64,000 nucleotides of DNA. Origin: Streptomyces sp. NBC_01235 (GTDB lineage Bacteria > Actinomycetota > Actinomycetes > Streptomycetales > Streptomycetaceae). A program made the translations under genes and the position numbers. The notes beneath the pieces were generated by a model. The model did no database searches. It was given only the letters and a program-made list of their open reading frames with translations, and was not told where the DNA came from. The stretch is taken from NCBI RefSeq assembly GCF_035989285.1, contig NZ_CP108513.1, positions 2,852,001 to 2,916,000 of the forward strand, written 5' to 3'. Each line of letters begins with the position of its first letter. Position 1 is the first letter of the stretch. Shown here piece by piece: positions 15,752 to 24,749 of this stretch.

Positions 15752-17521
15752 ATGGACACCCCCCGCCCCCCGCTCGCGCCCGTGCACCGGAACCTGCCGG
15801 AGTACGTGCGGCACTGGGCCGAGACCGCCCCCGACCGCCGGGCGTTCACCTTCGTCGACCATCCCGCTCCGCACGTGCGGGGCGTCCACCGCACCCTGAC
15901 CTGGCGCCGCCTGGACCTGCGCGTACGGGCTCTGGCCGCCCGCCTCGCCGAGGAGGCCGCGCCCGGAGCGCGGGTCGCGCTGCTGTGCCCGCAGGGCAGC
16001 GAGTACGTCACCGCGTTCCTCGCGACGCTCGCCGCCGGGCTGGTCGCCGTGCCGCTGTATCCGCCCGGTCTGCCCGGGCACGGCGACCGTCTCTCCGCTG
16101 TTCTCGCCGACGCGCGTCCGGCCGCCGTCGTGACGACGAGCCGCGCCCTCGACGAGGTGCGGGAGTTCTGCGCGGGCGCCGCGATGACGATCGCCGCCGC
16201 CGACCAGGTGCCCGACGCCGCCGCCGAGGACTGGCGGCCGGTCGTGCCGGACGACACCGCGGTCGCCTACCTCCAGTACACCTCCGGTTCGACCCGCACC
16301 CCGGCGGGCGTGGAGATCACCCACGCCAACGTCGTCGCCAACGCCCGTCAGGCACTGACCGCCTACGGTGCCGACGACCGTCCCATCACGTGTGTGGGCT
16401 GGTTGCCGCTGTACCACGACATGGGGCTCGTGCTGAGTGTCGCCGCACCGGTGACGCGGGGTCTGCTGTCGGTGCTCATGGACCCGGTCGCGTTCCTGCA
16501 CGAGCCCGTGCGCTGGCTGCGGCTGCTCGCCGCGCATCCGCGCGCGGTGAGCGCCGCGCCCAACTTCGCCTACGACTACTGCGCCTCGGCCGTGACCGGC
16601 GCGCAGAAGGAGGGCCTGCGGCTGGACGGTGTCGCCGCGCTGATCAACGGCAGCGAGCCCGTCCGCCCCGGCACGGCCGACGCCTTCCACGCCGCCTTCG
16701 CCGCCCAGGGACTCGCACCGGACACCCACTGTCCGTCGTACGGGCTCGCCGAAGCCACCGTGTTCGTCAGTGCCGCCCGGCCCTGGGAGCCGTTGCGCCG
16801 GTTCGCGCTCGACCGCGACGCCCTGGCCACCGGGAAGGCCCTGCCCGCCCGGCCCGACGATGCCACGGCCGTGCTGCTCGCGGGCTGCGGTACCCCGGCC
16901 GGCCAGCAGGTCCGCATCGCCGATCCCGTGTCCCGCGCCGCGTTGTCCGAGGGGGAGGTGGGTGAGATCTGGGTGCGGGGCCCCAACGTCGGGCGCGGCT
17001 ACCGGAACCAGGACCGGCTGACGGAGCGCGTCTTCGGTGCCGCGTTCGCCGACGCGGCCGGCGACACGGCGGACGACGCGCACGGCTCGGGCGGCTGGCT
17101 GCGCACCGGTGACCTCGGGACGGTCCTGGACGGCCAGTTGATCGTCACCGGCCGGCTGAAGGACCTCATCGTCGTCGACGGCCGCAACCACTATCCGCAG
17201 GACGTGGAGGCGACGGTCCAGGAGGCGCATCCGGCCGTGCGGCGCGACCGGCTCGCCGCCTTCGCCGTGGCGGGACCCGAGGGTGAACGCGTGGCCGTCG
17301 TGGCGGAGCACGTACGGAGCACGGGCCTCGCCGGGATCGACGTACCGGCGCTGGTGCGCGCGGTACGGGCGGCCGTGTCCGCCCGGCACGGGCTGCGGCT
17401 CGCCGACGTCGTCCTCGTGGAGCCGGGCACCGTGCCCCGTACGTCCAGCGGCAAGGTGTCGCGGTCGCTGACCCGCGAGCGGTATCTGGCGGGCGCCTAT
17501 GCGGCGGGGACGGCCGAATGA
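15752..17521 (+). CDS. FadD32-like fatty acyl-AMP ligase
   Basis: This 589-residue ANL-superfamily enzyme has the FAAL rather than CoA-ligase character: AYLQYTSGSTRTPAGVEITH (P-loop, nearly the FadD32 wording), CVGWLPLYHDMGLVLS, YGLAEATVFVS, and GRLKDLIVVDGRNHYPQDVE with RTSSGKVSR (catalytic Lys) at the end. FAALs activate a fatty acid as acyl-adenylate and load it onto a carrier protein. Its stop overlaps the synthase start by ATGA (17518-17521), so the partner is most likely the N-terminal ACP of that synthase. GAGGAG precedes the ATG. The chain length accepted is unknown. Confidence 0.93.
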   Translation: MDTPRPPLAPVHRNLPEYVRHWAETAPDRRAFTFVDHPAPHVRGVHRTLTWRRLDLRVRALAARLAEEAAPGARVALLCPQGSEYVTAFLATLAAGLVAVPLYPPGLPGHGDRLSAVLADARPAAVVTTSRALDEVREFCAGAAMTIAAADQVPDAAAEDWRPVVPDDTAVAYLQYTSGSTRTPAGVEITHANVVANARQALTAYGADDRPITCVGWLPLYHDMGLVLSVAAPVTRGLLSVLMDPVAFLHEPVRWLRLLAAHPRAVSAAPNFAYDYCASAVTGAQKEGLRLDGVAALINGSEPVRPGTADAFHAAFAAQGLAPDTHCPSYGLAEATVFVSAARPWEPLRRFALDRDALATGKALPARPDDATAVLLAGCGTPAGQQVRIADPVSRAALSEGEVGEIWVRGPNVGRGYRNQDRLTERVFGAAFADAAGDTADDAHGSGGWLRTGDLGTVLDGQLIVTGRLKDLIVVDGRNHYPQDVEATVQEAHPAVRRDRLAAFAVAGPEGERVAVVAEHVRSTGLAGIDVPALVRAVRAAVSARHGLRLADVVLVEPGTVPRTSSGKVSRSLTRERYLAGAYAAGTAE

Positions 17522-20500
17522 GCGCCGTCGACGAAGGAGCGCTGCGCCGGCTGATCGCCGGACGGGTGGCCTCCTGGAACGGCACGCCTGCGGCGGACGT
17601 CCCCATGGACCGGCCGCTGGCGGACCTCGGCATGTCCTCGCGGGACGCGGTGGTCCTGGCCGGGGAGCTCTCCGGGGCCACGGGTCGTGAGCTGCCCGCG
17701 ACACTGCTGTGGGAGGCGTCCACCGGCGACGCCCTGGTGGCGCACCTGTGCGCCGGCACGGCGACACAGGCCGATCCCCCGGCCGTGCTCCCGGCCGTTC
17801 CGGGGCTGCCCGGTGAGCCCGTCGCGGTCATCGGGGTCGGCTGCCGACTGCCGGGGGGTGTGCACGGTCCAGGCGACTACTGGCGGCTGCTGAGCGAGGG
17901 CGTCGACGCGATCCGGCGGGTTCCGCAGGACCGGTGGCGTGACTTCACCGCCTTCCCTCCCGCCGACGCTCCCCTGTACGGCGGCTACCTCGACGACATC
18001 GCCGGGTTCGACGCGGACTTCTTCCGGATCACACCGCGCGAGGCCGCGGTGATGGACCCGCAGCAGCGGATCCTGCTGGAGGTCGTCCACGAGACCCTCG
18101 ACCACGCGGCCGTCCCCGCCGCGTCCCTCGCCGGCACCGCCACCGGCGTCTTCGTCGGCGTCTCCGCCCCGGAGTACGGCGCTCTGACCGGCGCGGACCC
18201 CGCCGCCGTCGACCCCTGGGCGCCGGCCGGCGGGGCGTTGAGCGTGACCGCGGGGCGGCTGGCGTACGTGCTGGACACGCGGGGGCCGAGCATGGCCGTC
18301 GACACCGCCTGTTCGTCCTCGCTGGTCGCCGTGCACCACGCCTGCGTCAGTCTGCGCACGGGCGAGGTCGACACGGCGATCGCCGCCGGCGTCAACGTGC
18401 TGCTCTCCCCCGCAGTCACCGTCGCGTTCCGGCGAGCCGGTGCCCTCGCCCCGGACGGACGGTGCAAGCCGTTCTCCGCGGCGGCCGACGGCATCGGGCG
18501 CGGCGAGGGCTGCGCGGCCGTGCTGCTGAAGCGGGTGTCCGACGCCGAGCGGGACGGCGACCGCGTCCTCGCCGTCGTCCGGGCCACGGCCGTCAACTCC
18601 GACGGCCGCTCGGGCGGGCTCCTGGCACCCAACCCGGCGGCCCAGCGAGCCCTGTTGACCACGGCCTACGCGCGGGCCGGGCTCGATCCGGCGCACATCG
18701 ACCTCGTCGAGGCGCACGGCACCGGTACCCCGCTCGGCGACCCGATCGAGGCGGGCGCCCTCGGCGCCGTGCTCGGTGCGGGCCGCGACGCCGACCAGCC
18801 GCTGCTCCTCGGCTCCGTCAAGGGCAACCTCGGCCACCTGGAGTCCGCCGCGGGCATCGCCGGGCTGGTGAAGACGGTGCTCGCGCTGCACCACGACCGC
18901 GTTCCGCCGTCCCTGCACTGCGCGGAGGGCAGCGCCCTGGACGACATACGGCTGCGGGTGGTGAGCGAGCCGGAGCCGTGGCCGCGCTACGGCGGCACGG
19001 CCACCGCCGGGGTCTCCGGATTCGGCTTCGGCGGCACCAACGCCCATGCGGTGCTGGAGGAATGGCGACCGGGCGGCCCGCCGCCCCAGGCTCCGGCCGA
19101 GGAGCCGGCCGCCCGTCTCCATCTCCTCTCCGACCTCGACACCGCACGCGTCCGGGACACCGCGGCCCGGCTGGCCGAGTGGCTCCGTACGCCCGAGGGG
19201 AGTGCCGCGCGCCCCGCAGACGTGGCGCGCACGCTCGCGGGGCGGGCCGGGCGCGGCCGCGTGCGGGCCGCCGTCGCCGCCCGCGACCGTCACGAACTCG
19301 CCGACGCCCTGGCCGCGTTGGCGCAGGGGCGGCCCCACCCCCAGGTCGTCACCGACGACCGCGGGCTCGCCGGGCGGGGGCCGGTGTGGGTCTTCTCGGG
19401 GTACGGCAGCCAGTGGGCCGGCATGGGGCGTCGTCTGCTGGCCGAGGAGCCCGTCTTCGCCGCGGCAGTGGAGAAGCTCGACGCCCAGCTGGCCCCGGAG
19501 TGCGGTCTGTCCTTGTACGACTGTCTGGCCTGCGGTGCGGCCCTCGATCGCGTGGAGGTCGCCCAACCAGTGCTGTTCGGCACTCAGTTGGCGCTCGCCG
19601 AGCTGTGGCGCGCCCAGGGGGTCGAGCCCGCCGCCGTCATCGGGCACTCGCTGGGCGAAGTGGCCGCCGCGGTGTGCGCGGGCGCGCTGGACGTGTCGGA
19701 CGCGGCCCGGGTCGTCGCCGTACGGGCCCGGCTGCTCGGCGGGCTGCGCGGCGGCGCCATGGCTGTGGTCGACCTCGAGGACGATGAACTCGACGCTCTG
19801 GAACGGGAGTTCCCCGACGTCCAGGTCGCCGTCCACTCCTCGCCCGTCCAGAAGGTCGTCACCGGCGAGGAGCCGGCGGTCGCCCGGCTGGTGCGAAGGC
19901 TGGAGCGGCAGGGGCGGGCCGCCCGCGCCATGCGGGTCGTCGGCGCCGGGCACTCGCCCCAGGTCGACCCGCTTCTGCCGGAGTTGACCGAGGCCCTGGC
20001 CGAGGTCCGGGGCGGACGGCCGCGCGTCCCGGTGTACTCCACCGTCCTGGACGACCCGCGTGGCGACGGGGTGTTCGACGCCGCCCACTGGGCCGCGAAC
20101 CTGCGCCGGCCCGTGCGCCTGGACCGGGCCGTCGCGGCCGCCGCGGCCGACGGCCACACCGCCTTCGTCGAGATCTCACCCCACCCGGTCCTGACCCGGG
20201 CCGTCACCGACACCGCGCCCGGCTCCCTCGTCCTCGGCACGCTGCGCCGCGACGCCGACGACCGCACCGCGTTCCTCACGCGGGTGGGTGCCCTGTACGC
20301 CGCCGGCGGACGCCTGCCGCTGCCGTCCGGCCGTGTCATCGACCTGCCGGCACCGCGCTGGCGGCACGGGCGGCACTGGTGGACGGACGGGCGTCCGACG
20401 GCCGTGGCGGTCCCGGCGTCCGTACCGGCGGCGGTTCCGGCGGCGGTTCCGGCGGCGGTTCCGGCGGCGGTTCCGGCCGGGGAGGGGGAGACGCCGCAGG

Positions 20501-21555
20501 ACGTCTCCGCCTTCGCCCGCCTGCGTCACGCCATCACCGCGGTCACCGGCCACCCGGCGGCCCGCATCCTGCCCACCACGACCCTGGCCGACCTCGGCCT
20601 GGACTCCCTGATGGCCGTCCGCATCCGCACCGCCCTCGAACGCGAGTTCGGGATCGAACTGCCCCTGCGCGAACTGCTCGGCGCCGGCACCGTCGGGAAG
20701 GTGGCCGATCACATCCGACGGGCGCTCGCCCCAAGGGAGGCGGACTCGCCCTTGCGACCCCTGCGCGCCGGCGGTTCGCGGGCCCCGCTCTTCCTCCTGC
20801 ACGCCGCCGGCGGCACGACCGACGTCTACGGGGCGCTCACCGGACGGCTCGGGGACGACCGGCCGGTGTACGGGCTGGAGCGAATCGAAGAGGCCCGGAC
20901 GGTGACCGCGAAGGCGCGCCGCTACGCCGAGGCGATCACCGCCGTCCATCCCGACGGCCCTTGCCTGCTGGGCGGTTGGTCCTTCGGCGGGTTCGTCGCC
21001 CAGGAGACCGCACGGCAACTCACCGCCGCCGGACGGGACGTGGAGCTGGTCGTGCTCCTCGACTCCGTACGGCCCCTCCCCCGGCCCGGCGTGACACCGG
21101 CCGACCGGATCCGCGCCCACTTCAGGGGCTTCGCACAGCACGTCGCCGACGCCTACGGGGTCCGGCTGGAGCTGCCGTACGACGAGCTCGTCGCGATGGA
21201 CGACGACGGCGACCGTATCGACGCCGTGCTGCGGGCCCTGCGCGAGGCAGCCGACGTGCCGGCCGCCGCCCTGGAGCACCAGCGGACGTCCTACCTGGAC
21301 CTCAGGATCGGCGAGGCCCATCGACCGGGGCCCTACGACGGGCGGGTGGTCCTGTACCGGGCCACCGGGCCCGCTCCGCACACCGTGCGCGACCCCGCCT
21401 ACGAACGGGACGACGAGGCGCTGGGCTGGGACGAGGTGTGCCCGTGCCTGACGGTCGTCCGGGTCGCGGGCCACCATCTGTCGCTGCTCGACCCACCGCA
21501 CGTCGACGAGATCGCCGCCCATCTGCGGCACGCGCTCGCCGAGCAGAGCCGCTGA
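17518..21555 (+). CDS. Pks13-like condensing synthase (ACP-KS-AT-ACP-TE)
   Basis: This 1345-residue single-module type I synthase has the Pks13 domain order. The N-terminal ACP (residues about 1-85) has [16 protein letters not shown], Ser41, very like the Pks13 N-ACP. KS spans about 98-520 with Cys265 (DTACSSS), His400 (EAHGTG) and His440 (NLGHLES). AT (about 620-930) has Ser711 (GHSLGE). A VPAA-repeat linker is followed by the C-terminal ACP (Ser1030, [10 protein letters not shown]) and a thioesterase with Ser1155 (GWSFGG) and His1320 (GHHLSLLD). [14 protein letters not shown] and [11 protein letters not shown] in the TE also echo Pks13. There are no KR, DH or ER domains. Predicted reaction: FAAL-loaded acyl on N-ACP is condensed with a carboxyacyl chain on C-ACP, giving an alpha-alkyl beta-keto ester released by TE onto an acceptor alcohol or water. 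The acceptor is unknown (trehalose in mycobacteria). Confidence 0.93.
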   Translation: MSAVDEGALRRLIAGRVASWNGTPAADVPMDRPLADLGMSSRDAVVLAGELSGATGRELPATLLWEASTGDALVAHLCAGTATQADPPAVLPAVPGLPGEPVAVIGVGCRLPGGVHGPGDYWRLLSEGVDAIRRVPQDRWRDFTAFPPADAPLYGGYLDDIAGFDADFFRITPREAAVMDPQQRILLEVVHETLDHAAVPAASLAGTATGVFVGVSAPEYGALTGADPAAVDPWAPAGGALSVTAGRLAYVLDTRGPSMAVDTACSSSLVAVHHACVSLRTGEVDTAIAAGVNVLLSPAVTVAFRRAGALAPDGRCKPFSAAADGIGRGEGCAAVLLKRVSDAERDGDRVLAVVRATAVNSDGRSGGLLAPNPAAQRALLTTAYARAGLDPAHIDLVEAHGTGTPLGDPIEAGALGAVLGAGRDADQPLLLGSVKGNLGHLESAAGIAGLVKTVLALHHDRVPPSLHCAEGSALDDIRLRVVSEPEPWPRYGGTATAGVSGFGFGGTNAHAVLEEWRPGGPPPQAPAEEPAARLHLLSDLDTARVRDTAARLAEWLRTPEGSAARPADVARTLAGRAGRGRVRAAVAARDRHELADALAALAQGRPHPQVVTDDRGLAGRGPVWVFSGYGSQWAGMGRRLLAEEPVFAAAVEKLDAQLAPECGLSLYDCLACGAALDRVEVAQPVLFGTQLALAELWRAQGVEPAAVIGHSLGEVAAAVCAGALDVSDAARVVAVRARLLGGLRGGAMAVVDLEDDELDALEREFPDVQVAVHSSPVQKVVTGEEPAVARLVRRLERQGRAARAMRVVGAGHSPQVDPLLPELTEALAEVRGGRPRVPVYSTVLDDPRGDGVFDAAHWAANLRRPVRLDRAVAAAAADGHTAFVEISPHPVLTRAVTDTAPGSLVLGTLRRDADDRTAFLTRVGALYAAGGRLPLPSGRVIDLPAPRWRHGRHWWTDGRPTAVAVPASVPAAVPAAVPAAVPAAVPAGEGETPQDVSAFARLRHAITAVTGHPAARILPTTTLADLGLDSLMAVRIRTALEREFGIELPLRELLGAGTVGKVADHIRRALAPREADSPLRPLRAGGSRAPLFLLHAAGGTTDVYGALTGRLGDDRPVYGLERIEEARTVTAKARRYAEAITAVHPDGPCLLGGWSFGGFVAQETARQLTAAGRDVELVVLLDSVRPLPRPGVTPADRIRAHFRGFAQHVADAYGVRLELPYDELVAMDDDGDRIDAVLRALREAADVPAAALEHQRTSYLDLRIGEAHRPGPYDGRVVLYRATGPAPHTVRDPAYERDDEALGWDEVCPCLTVVRVAGHHLSLLDPPHVDEIAAHLRHALAEQSR
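20431..20478. repeat. 12-bp in-frame repeat encoding the VPAA linker
   Basis: Four copies of GCGGTTCCGGCG (the last with one change) encode alternating Ala-Val-Pro-Ala between the AT and C-terminal ACP domains. It is a flexible linker prone to copy-number change. Confidence 0.85.
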
Positions 21556-21576
21556 ACCGTACGACGAGGAGCCGCC

Positions 21577-22515
21577 ATGTCCCACCCCACCACCGGAGTG
21601 TCCCGACGGGCCGTCACCAAAGCCGCGGCGGCCGTCGGTCTGACCGCGCTGTTCGGCGCCCGGACCGCCCCGGCCCGGGCCTCGACCCGGCTCGGACCAC
21701 GCACCCTGGACGTCACCGTGTCCTCCGCCGCACTCGGCCGCAGCGCACCGGTACGGCTGATCCTGCCGTCGGACTTCGACACCCGGCCCGGGCGGACCTA
21801 TCCCGTCCTGTACCTGCTGCACGGCGCCCACGACGACTACACCTCCTGGACCCGGGAGACGGACATCGAGGCCTTCACCGAGGGCCGGGAGCTGATCGTG
21901 GCGATCCCGGACGCGGGCCCCACCGGCATCCCCACCGCCTGGCGCGGCGGTCCCGACTACGAGACCTTCCAGCTCCAGGAGATCCCGGCACTGCTCGCCC
22001 GGGACTACCGGGCGTCCGGCGTGCGGGCCGTCGCCGGGGTCTCCACCGGCGGCTACGGCGCGATGGCGCACGCGGCACGCCACCCGGGCATGTTCGCCGC
22101 GGCCGCCTCCTACAGCGGCATCCTCGACACCACGGCGCCGGGCGTGCCGCCGATCGTGGACGCCATCGTCGCCCGCGAGAACCTGCTGCCCCACTCCCTC
22201 TGGGGCAACCCGGTGCTGAACCTCCTCACCTGGCGCGACTTCAACCCCCGCGCACGGGCCGCCGGGCTGCGCGGCACCGGCCTGTACGTCTCCAGCGGCA
22301 GCGGTGTGGCCGGCGGGACCGGTGACTGGCTGCCCGAGGCCCTGGAGAGCGCCCTGTGGCCCTCCGCCCACGGGTTCACCGACACGCTCGCGCTGCTCGG
22401 CATCCCGGTCACCACCCACTACTACACGGGAGGAGGACACAGCTGGACCTACTGGAAGCGGGAGTTCACCGCGTCGTGGCCGATGCTCGCCCGTGCGCTG
22501 GGGGTGCCGGAGTGA
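21577..22515 (+). CDS. antigen-85/esterase-D-family exported acyltransferase or esterase
   Basis: This 312-residue protein has a twin-arginine signal (VSRRAVTKAAAAVGLTAL ... APARA). The hydrolase domain resembles mycobacterial Ag85 mycolyltransferases: LYLLHGAHDDYTSW, nucleophile GVSTGGYGAM (Ser156) and C-terminal GGGHSWTYW (His288, matching the GTHSWEYW block). Ag85 proteins move mycoloyl groups between trehalose and wall arabinan; relatives hydrolyse simple esters. It starts 21 bp after the synthase stop with GAGGAG before the ATG, so it is part of the operon and probably handles the exported synthase product. Transferase versus esterase activity cannot be decided from sequence. Confidence 0.88.
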   Translation: MSHPTTGVSRRAVTKAAAAVGLTALFGARTAPARASTRLGPRTLDVTVSSAALGRSAPVRLILPSDFDTRPGRTYPVLYLLHGAHDDYTSWTRETDIEAFTEGRELIVAIPDAGPTGIPTAWRGGPDYETFQLQEIPALLARDYRASGVRAVAGVSTGGYGAMAHAARHPGMFAAAASYSGILDTTAPGVPPIVDAIVARENLLPHSLWGNPVLNLLTWRDFNPRARAAGLRGTGLYVSSGSGVAGGTGDWLPEALESALWPSAHGFTDTLALLGIPVTTHYYTGGGHSWTYWKREFTASWPMLARALGVPE

Positions 22516-22637
22516 TGTCGGTGCCGTCGGGGCACGGAACGGAGCGCAGGGGACGTCCGTCCAACACGGGACAGTCCCCTCGCCCCACGGGCAACGGCCC
22601 GCGGGTGAGCCGCTTCCGGGTGAAAGGAGGGTCCGCC

Positions 22638-23867
22638 GTGGCTTCCCCCACCCCGCACGAGGTGCCGGACGAGCTCGGAGCCGCACCGGTGCCGCCGGGT
22701 CTGGCCGAGCTGCTGCGCGCCGAACTCGAGGCCGTCGCCGACGACGTGGAGGAGGAAGTCCGCAGACAGGTCCCCGAGTACGCGCGGCCGGCCGACGGCG
22801 CGTACGGCAAGAACCTCAGGTCCGCAGTGGTGCAGGCGCTGACCCTGTTCGTCGACCACATCGCTGACCCGCGCCGGCAGGCCGGCTCGATCGCCGCCAC
22901 GTACTACGAGCTCGGGCGCGGCGAGGCGCTGGAGGGCCGCAGCCTGGACGCGCTGCAGTCGGCGCTGCGGATCGGCGGGCTGCACGCCTGGCGGCGGCTG
23001 GGCCGTACGGCGGAGGAGCTCGGGCTGGACTCCACGGTCGTGGCCGCGCTGGGCGAACTGAGCATGCGGACGGTCCACGAGGTCGCGGAGGCGGCCGCGG
23101 CCGGGTACGCGGAGGCCCAGCTGCGCAGTACGGACGAGCTGGAGCGCCGCCGCAGGCGCCTGCTCGACCTGCTCCTGGAGGAGGGGCCGGTGTCCCTGGA
23201 GGCCGTACAGGGGATGGCGCACGGCGCTCGCTGGTCGGTGCCGCGGCACGTCGCGGTCGTCGCGCTCGCGGCGACCCCGGAACAGCGGGAGGAGGACCGG
23301 CCGCTCGCCGCGGCCGGGGCGTTGGTGGACATGGAGTCCCGGCCGCCCCGGATGCTGGTGCCCGACCCGGACGGTTCGGGCCGCTTCGGCGGGCGGGCGT
23401 TCGCCCTCGCGCTGCGCGGCCGTCCGGCGGCGGTCGGCCCGACGGTGCCGCTCACCGAGGCCGCCCAGTCGCTGCGCTGGGCCACCCGGGCCCTGGGGCT
23501 GATGGGCCGCGGGGTGCTTCCCGGGCAGGGCGTGGTGCGGTGCGCCGACCATCTGTCGACCCTGCTGCTGCACGGCGACGAGCCGCTGCTCGCCCGGTTG
23601 GAGGCACGGGTCCTCGCGCCGCTCGACGCCGTCTCCGAGGGGCAGCGCCCCCGGCTCGCCGAGACGCTGCTGGCCTGGCTGCTCTGCGGCAGCAACGTGC
23701 CCGACGTCGCCACCCGGCTGCACGTCCACCCACAGACGGTCCGCTACCGCCTGCGCCAGCTGGAGAAGCTGTTCGGCGACGTGCTGCACGACCCCGGCAC
23801 CCGGCTGGACCTCATCCTGGCGCTGCGCGCCGAGGAACTGCGGGGCCTGAGCGACTGTGCCACGTGA
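22638..23867 (+). CDS. PucR/CdaR-type transcriptional regulator
   Basis: From a GTG with AAAGGAGGG 7 nt upstream it is 409 residues. The N-terminal half is helical (LRAELEAVADDVEEEVRRQVPEY, SLDALQSALRIGG). The C-terminus has the PucR helix-turn-helix: LAETLLAWLLCGSNVPDVATRLHVHPQTVRYRLRQLEKLFGDVL. Such regulators act as activators or repressors of metabolic operons. It sits between the Ag85-like and cutinase genes on the same strand, with a 122-bp gap before it, and is the likely cluster-situated regulator. Confidence 0.85.
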   Translation: MASPTPHEVPDELGAAPVPPGLAELLRAELEAVADDVEEEVRRQVPEYARPADGAYGKNLRSAVVQALTLFVDHIADPRRQAGSIAATYYELGRGEALEGRSLDALQSALRIGGLHAWRRLGRTAEELGLDSTVVAALGELSMRTVHEVAEAAAAGYAEAQLRSTDELERRRRRLLDLLLEEGPVSLEAVQGMAHGARWSVPRHVAVVALAATPEQREEDRPLAAAGALVDMESRPPRMLVPDPDGSGRFGGRAFALALRGRPAAVGPTVPLTEAAQSLRWATRALGLMGRGVLPGQGVVRCADHLSTLLLHGDEPLLARLEARVLAPLDAVSEGQRPRLAETLLAWLLCGSNVPDVATRLHVHPQTVRYRLRQLEKLFGDVLHDPGTRLDLILALRAEELRGLSDCAT

Positions 23868-24031
23868 GGTAATTCCCCGCTCACTCCGGTGCGCACATCG
23901 GGGCTCACGTCGGCAACAAAAAGCCGGGAGTTTCTGAATTCCCGTCCATAACACCCCGCCGGTGAATGCCAATACGTTCGGGACGTCCTTTTCCCAGGCG
24001 CGTCATCGCGCCCCACCCGCAAAGGATCCCC

Positions 24032-24673
24032 ATGCGTATGCGCTTGTGCCTCGCCGTGCTCTCGCTGCTCGGCGGGGCCGGAATGGCCACCCTCACGGCG
24101 CCCACGGCATCCGCCGCCGCCTGCTCGGACATCGACGTCGTGGCAGCCCGTGGCACCTTCGAACCGGGCACGCTCGGCCTGATCGTCGGCGACCCGGTGT
24201 ATTCGGCCCTGCAGAAGAAACTGGCGGGCAAGAGCCTCTCCAGCTACAAGGTGAACTACCCCGCGGACCTTTCTCTCACGTCGGCCGCGCAGGGCAACGC
24301 GGATCTGGTGAACCACGTCAACAGCCAGGCGGCCGCCTGCCCGAATCAGCGATTCGTCCTCGTCGGCTATTCGCAGGGCGCGAACGTCGTCGACAACTCC
24401 ATCGGCATCAGCAGCGCCGGCGCGGTGGTCGGCAGCCCCATCGTCGCCACCATCCCCGCCGCTCTCGAACCGAGGGTCGCCGCGGTGCTGCTGTTCGGCA
24501 ACCCGATCCGGGCCCTCGGCAAGAACGTCACCGGCACCTACCAGAGCCGCACCATCGACTTCTGCGCCCAGGGCGACCCCATCTGCGAGAACGGCGGCGA
24601 CGACGTGCTGGCGCACCTCGGCTACACCGCGAACGCCGACGCGGCGGCCGTCTTCGCCGCGGGCAAGGTCTGA
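24032..24673 (+). CDS. secreted cutinase-family serine esterase
   Basis: This 213-residue protein has a signal peptide of about 29 residues (ends ASAAA). Cutinase signatures: CSDIDVVAARGTFEPG, nucleophile LVGYSQGANV (Ser114), CAQGDPIC (Asp182) and HLGY (His195). Cysteines fit the family disulfides. Cutinases hydrolyse cutin, triacylglycerols or phospholipids; the mycobacterial homologue Rv3802c lies in the mycolate locus and acts as a lipase/thioesterase. AAAGGA lies before the ATG. As the last gene of the cassette, followed by a strong hairpin, it may remodel the lipid product or the envelope. It could also be a plain plant-polymer cutinase. Confidence 0.92.
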   Translation: MRMRLCLAVLSLLGGAGMATLTAPTASAAACSDIDVVAARGTFEPGTLGLIVGDPVYSALQKKLAGKSLSSYKVNYPADLSLTSAAQGNADLVNHVNSQAAACPNQRFVLVGYSQGANVVDNSIGISSAGAVVGSPIVATIPAALEPRVAAVLLFGNPIRALGKNVTGTYQSRTIDFCAQGDPICENGGDDVLAHLGYTANADAAAVFAAGKV

Positions 24674-24690
24674 GCCGCCACCCCACGCTG

Positions 24691-24722
24691 AAGGGCCCGG
24701 GAGGAGCTCCTCCCGGGCCCTT
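24691..24722. terminator. bidirectional terminator, cutinase / alpha-beta hydrolase
   Basis: AAGGGCCCGGGAGGAG is followed directly by its exact reverse complement, a perfect 32-bp palindrome between two convergent genes, with a pyrimidine run after it. It marks the end of the Pks13-like operon. Confidence 0.9.
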
Positions 24723-24749
24723 CTTCCGTGCGGGTGCGGCCGGCGCCGG

